Part shown: positions 63,060 to 64,000 of the stretch, piece by piece
Layout: each line of letters begins with the position of its first letter
Numbering within the stretch: position 1 is the first letter of the stretch
DNA from: Brevipalpus yothersi
Lineage: Eukaryota; Arthropoda; Arachnida; Trombidiformes; Tenuipalpidae
Direction of reading: 5' to 3'
DNA: 64,000 nucleotides
NCBI GenBank assembly: GCA_003956705.1
Contig: QZCP01000068.1
Span: 1-64,000 of the forward strand
Translations under genes and position numbers: made by a program
Notes under the pieces: generated by a model
Seen by the model: the letters and a program-made list of their open reading frames with translations, nothing else
The model's database searches: none
Told to the model about the DNA's origin: nothing

Positions 63060-64000
63060 GCTGTGAATTTTGTAAATACATTTATACACACATAAATTTT
63101 ATGATTGCTCCCGCAAAACTTTGTCATCTTCATAGAATCGCTTGAATCAGACCGAAGTGAGTTTGCTTTGATTGCTCTGATTGCTCTGTCTGTGGAATAA
63201 CAATTTTTTCACAGCAGGCTAATTCACACAAATTCGAGAAAAATTAATCATTCAACATCTTAGAACTTTCATCCTTTCAGAGGTCGAGCATGTGACATTA
63301 ACTCGAAGCGCCTTGTGAGGTGCAAAACTAAATTGGTAAATGATAGAAATGAATTGGGAAAAATTGAGTTGATGTAAGTGCGAGAGCTAATAGAAAGCAA
63401 TATTCATCAAGTGCTAGATTTGGCTTATCTAAAAATGCTTCAATCCCTCACATTTGTCCACAACCTCTTCTTTCGATGGTACGATGTCTGACCTGGATAC
63501 CCAGATTTTTACTCTTTCTCTCTCTCTCTCTCTCTCTAACAAAGAATAGTTTACTCTTTACTAACGAGTTTCGATGAGGATGCCGAGCATGTTTACCGCT
63601 CCCCATGCTTCTTCTCTCTCCTCATCAGCGAGGAGAGCGAAATCGATCTTGGACAGTTTGTGATCATCATCAATGAATTGTGCACATTTTCCTCAATGAA
63701 CGTAAGGCTGATAAGCGAAATGAAATGTGCAAAATTGCACTCTTCCATTGGCCAAGGTGAAACATCTTCGAGCTGAAAGGGGGAGGTAAGAACATTCTCG
63801 AAACAACAACAACAACATTGGCGAGGGGGAAATGCTCTTGGGCTTCGATTCGCAATCGCAATGATATTACAAGCTATAGCAACTGCTATCTGCAGAGTTC
63901 TTCTATTGGTCATATTGACTCATGTGGAAAAAGAGAGAAGCATTCTTCTGTGACTACACTTTTTGATGCTAATCCCAGATGACTTACTGATTCATTGGCA
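63060..64000. other. Sequence downstream of PRP8
   Basis: AT-rich DNA with a short CT tract at 63514-63537 and a run of ACA units (CAACAACAAC) near 63807. No canonical AATAAA was seen close to the PRP8 stop. No gene is supported before the right edge. Confidence 0.6.

Noticed and set aside
1..64000. CRISPR arrays, rRNA or tRNA genes, prophage or insertion sequences
   Set aside because: No regularly spaced direct repeats, tRNA box B (GGTTCRANYCC) in a cloverleaf context, or transposase frames were seen; the repeats present are microsatellites or short dispersed noncoding copies.

Overview
The window is nuclear DNA from a eukaryote, most likely a compact-genome arthropod. I favour a chelicerate such as a mite, but only weakly. 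Genes are split by short GT-AG introns (about 60-400 nt). Exons rejoin in frame and give recognisable metazoan proteins: Scribble, ferroportin, sulfiredoxin, an OSER1-like protein, PRP8 and a Kunitz protein. Intergenic DNA is AT-rich and full of long (GA)n/(CT)n tracts. There is no bacterial, viral or organellar signature.

Layout. Positions 1-16371 are a gene desert with about 20 GA/CT tracts, several of 40-70 bp, one TA/TG tract and a few palindromes; no gene is supported there. At 16372-17133 (+) lies a single-exon secreted protein that may belong to the TULIP lipid-binding fold. Four minus-strand loci follow. At 21461-25082 is a six-exon gene for a single-pass membrane protein with a DIX/ubiquitin-like domain and a C-terminal MYND zinc finger, a combination I do not recognise. 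At 28259-28894 is the last exon of an acidic proteoglycan-like membrane protein. At 31619-37836 is a Scribble-type LAP polarity protein with only two PDZ domains.

From 38616 most genes are on the plus strand. An OSER1-like gene (38616-39526) lies head-to-head with Scribble. A ferroportin homologue (42345-44327) has three of four known metal ligands replaced. A minus-strand gene (45661-46808) encodes a secreted His-rich/Kunitz/Ala-Pro-rich protein. Then come sulfiredoxin (50603-51151), a five-exon RRM/RGG RNA-binding protein (52717-54260) and the complete spliceosomal PRP8 gene (55255-63059).

The genes do not form a pathway. Loose themes are redox and iron handling (OSER1-like, ferroportin, sulfiredoxin within about 13 kb) and RNA processing (RRM/RGG protein beside PRP8). 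The best candidates for something undescribed are the membrane/DIX-like/MYND protein, the altered ferroportin, the His-rich Kunitz fusion, a 164-bp imperfect hairpin at 48260-48423, and two dispersed repeat families whose copies abut CT tracts. Exon joins were worked out by hand from splice consensus and reading phase; no alignment or database search was run.
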